From positions 3,968,001-4,032,000 of the forward strand of contig OZ252227.1 in the NCBI GenBank assembly GCA_965249175.1: a stretch of 64,000 nucleotides of DNA. The letters run 5' to 3'. Position 1 is the first letter of the stretch, and each line of letters opens with the position of its first letter. Made by a program: the position numbers and the translations under genes. Source of the stretch: CAZYFH01 sp965249175 (lineage in GTDB: Bacteria > Acidobacteriota > Vicinamibacteria > Vicinamibacterales > UBA8438). Shown here piece by piece: positions 63,225-64,000 of this stretch. The notes under the pieces are model-generated. The model worked only from the letters and a program-made list of their open reading frames with translations, did no database searches and was not told the DNA's origin.

Positions 63225-64000
63225 CGCAGCTCGACGCCGGCGTCGCCCGCGTAGTGGATCGCCCGCCGCATCACCCACGGCGCCAGCGCCGCGCCGGTGC
63301 TCCCGAGACGCACACCCAGTCTCGACCCCGTGACGACCCGCACCGTGCGGTTGAAGCGCCACTTCGCGCCGAACTCCGCCGCGCGCCAGCGGCTCAAACG
63401 CCGGTGCCCGTCGACCCGACCGGAGTCGAGCATCTCCACTGCCGCGAGGGCCGCCATCTCCCCCCCACGGACGGCGAAGCGCATGCCATCACCGGTGATG
63501 GGATCGATGAAGCCGGCCGCATCGCCGGCCAGCAGCAACCCGGGGACACCGGCCGCCCGCGTGTCGGCCGCGAGAGGGCCCATCGAGACGACCGGACTCG
63601 CGCGCCGCGCCGCCGTGAACCGATCGCGCAGCTGGGCATCCGCGGTCACGATCTGCGCGAGGAGCGCGGCCGGATCGCGCAAGGCGCGCTGGGCCGGCGC
63701 CACGAGACACACGTTCGCCAGACCACCGGGGATCGGGGCAATCCCGACGAAGTGATCGGGCCGGACGTGCATCTCGCCATAGGGCCCGAGATCGGCGATG
63801 CCCTCGTAATAGCCGCCCACCGCCCACCGCCGCTGGGCGCGGGGATGGCGCACGAGGCCGAGCGCCGCGGCCACGACCGAGCGACGACCATCGGCCGCAA
63901 TCGTGACGCGCCCCCTGACCTCGAGCCGCGCGCCCGTCCTCCCGCGCACCTCGATGCCATGCACGGTCGGCGCGCCGGCGGTGCCGCTCACGACCGGACC
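63221..64000 (-). CDS. FAD-dependent oxidoreductase, partial (runs off right edge)
   Basis: About 259 residues of the C-terminal part are visible. The frame is open to the window edge, so the N-terminal FAD-binding GxGxxG lies outside. The DG-type motif IAADGRRSVVAAALG and the second FAD motif LLLAGDAAGFIDPITGDGMRFAVRGG are present, as in the geranylgeranyl reductase/aromatic hydroxylase group. SrsC of Streptomyces, a phenolic-lipid hydroxylase, has this layout. It ends in an ATGA overlap with the ICMT gene. A type III polyketide synthase gene would be expected just beyond position 64000. Confidence 0.8.
   Translation of the reverse strand, partial: GPVVSGTAGAPTVHGIEVRGRTGARLEVRGRVTIAADGRRSVVAAALGLVRHPRAQRRWAVGGYYEGIADLGPYGEMHVRPDHFVGIAPIPGGLANVCLVAPAQRALRDPAALLAQIVTADAQLRDRFTAARRASPVVSMGPLAADTRAAGVPGLLLAGDAAGFIDPITGDGMRFAVRGGEMAALAAVEMLDSGRVDGHRRLSRWRAAEFGAKWRFNRTVRVVTGSRLGVRLGSTGAALAPWVMRRAIHYAGDAGVELR

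Overview
The window is high-GC DNA (by eye about two thirds G+C) with almost no tRNA/rRNA-like or phage sequence, and it reads as chromosome from a soil-type Acidobacteriota, most likely the Vicinamibacteria lineage. The taxonomic hint comes from gene content: an orphan duplicated MacB-type permease, MsrPQ, a Tes/Mss-like radical SAM enzyme, a SpoIIE phosphatase with FHA and GAF domains, and a MoxR/DUF58/BatA/DUF4175 cluster. No marker rRNA is present, so this is an inference. Many genes begin with GTG, and several have a -10-like box only 6-9 nt before the start codon.

Layout. (1) 53-6830, minus strand: hisS, aspS, ybeZ(phoH-like), ybeY, a CNNM/CBS/CorC protein and era, tightly packed and mostly overlapping, a translation/ribosome-maturation operon. 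(2) 6955-15527: moaA, a receiver-like/DUF3052 protein, an ADP-forming acyl-CoA synthetase, a glycosyltransferase, an FKBP lipoprotein, and a 703-aa radical SAM enzyme related to tetraether/membrane-spanning-lipid synthases. (3) 15759-24713: a DAO-type FAD oxidase, frdAB without membrane anchors, a frameshifted duplicated permease, msrPQ and a family-2 glycosyltransferase. (4) 24742-33497: small enzymes and DUF proteins (YqiA-like hydrolase, SET protein, epoxide hydrolase-like, DUF309, DUF2461, DUF4097, TIGR01777, DUF983, MFS, RsmJ-like), ending in a redoxin whose active-site Cys codon is TGA, a predicted selenoprotein. (5) 33561-43963: DUF3891, a broken CHRD-like gene, LysE, ChrA, a large membrane protein with a discoidin domain, then a polyphosphate pair (CHAD and ppx/gppA) in which CHAD is frameshifted and ppx is split by an IS256-family element. 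(6) 43971-48506: SMP-30-like protein, yacG, gltA, SpoIIE phosphatase, zinc-ribbon protein. (7) 48529-62716, minus strand: a TPR/peptidase-MA protein, DUF4159, MoxR, DUF58, BatA-vWA, DUF4175, a vWA/GATase-like membrane protein and a caspase-fold protein without its Cys, one likely co-transcribed envelope module. (8) 62724-64000: an ICMT-family methyltransferase and a truncated FAD oxidoreductase, resembling the srsB/srsC half of a phenolic-lipid cluster that would continue past the right edge.

The best candidates for something new are the UxxC redoxin/DsbD-alpha fusion selenoprotein with an adjacent SECIS-like hairpin, the Tes/Mss-like radical SAM gene, and three dispersed small repeat families. 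The repeats are a 164-bp element with perfect 25-bp inverted ends that supplies the end of a coding region, a 46-bp palindromic repeat found only between convergent genes, and a direct repeat flanking frdAB. Three genes (permease, CHRD-like, CHAD) carry single frameshifts, so either local gene decay or indel errors in the assembly must be considered.
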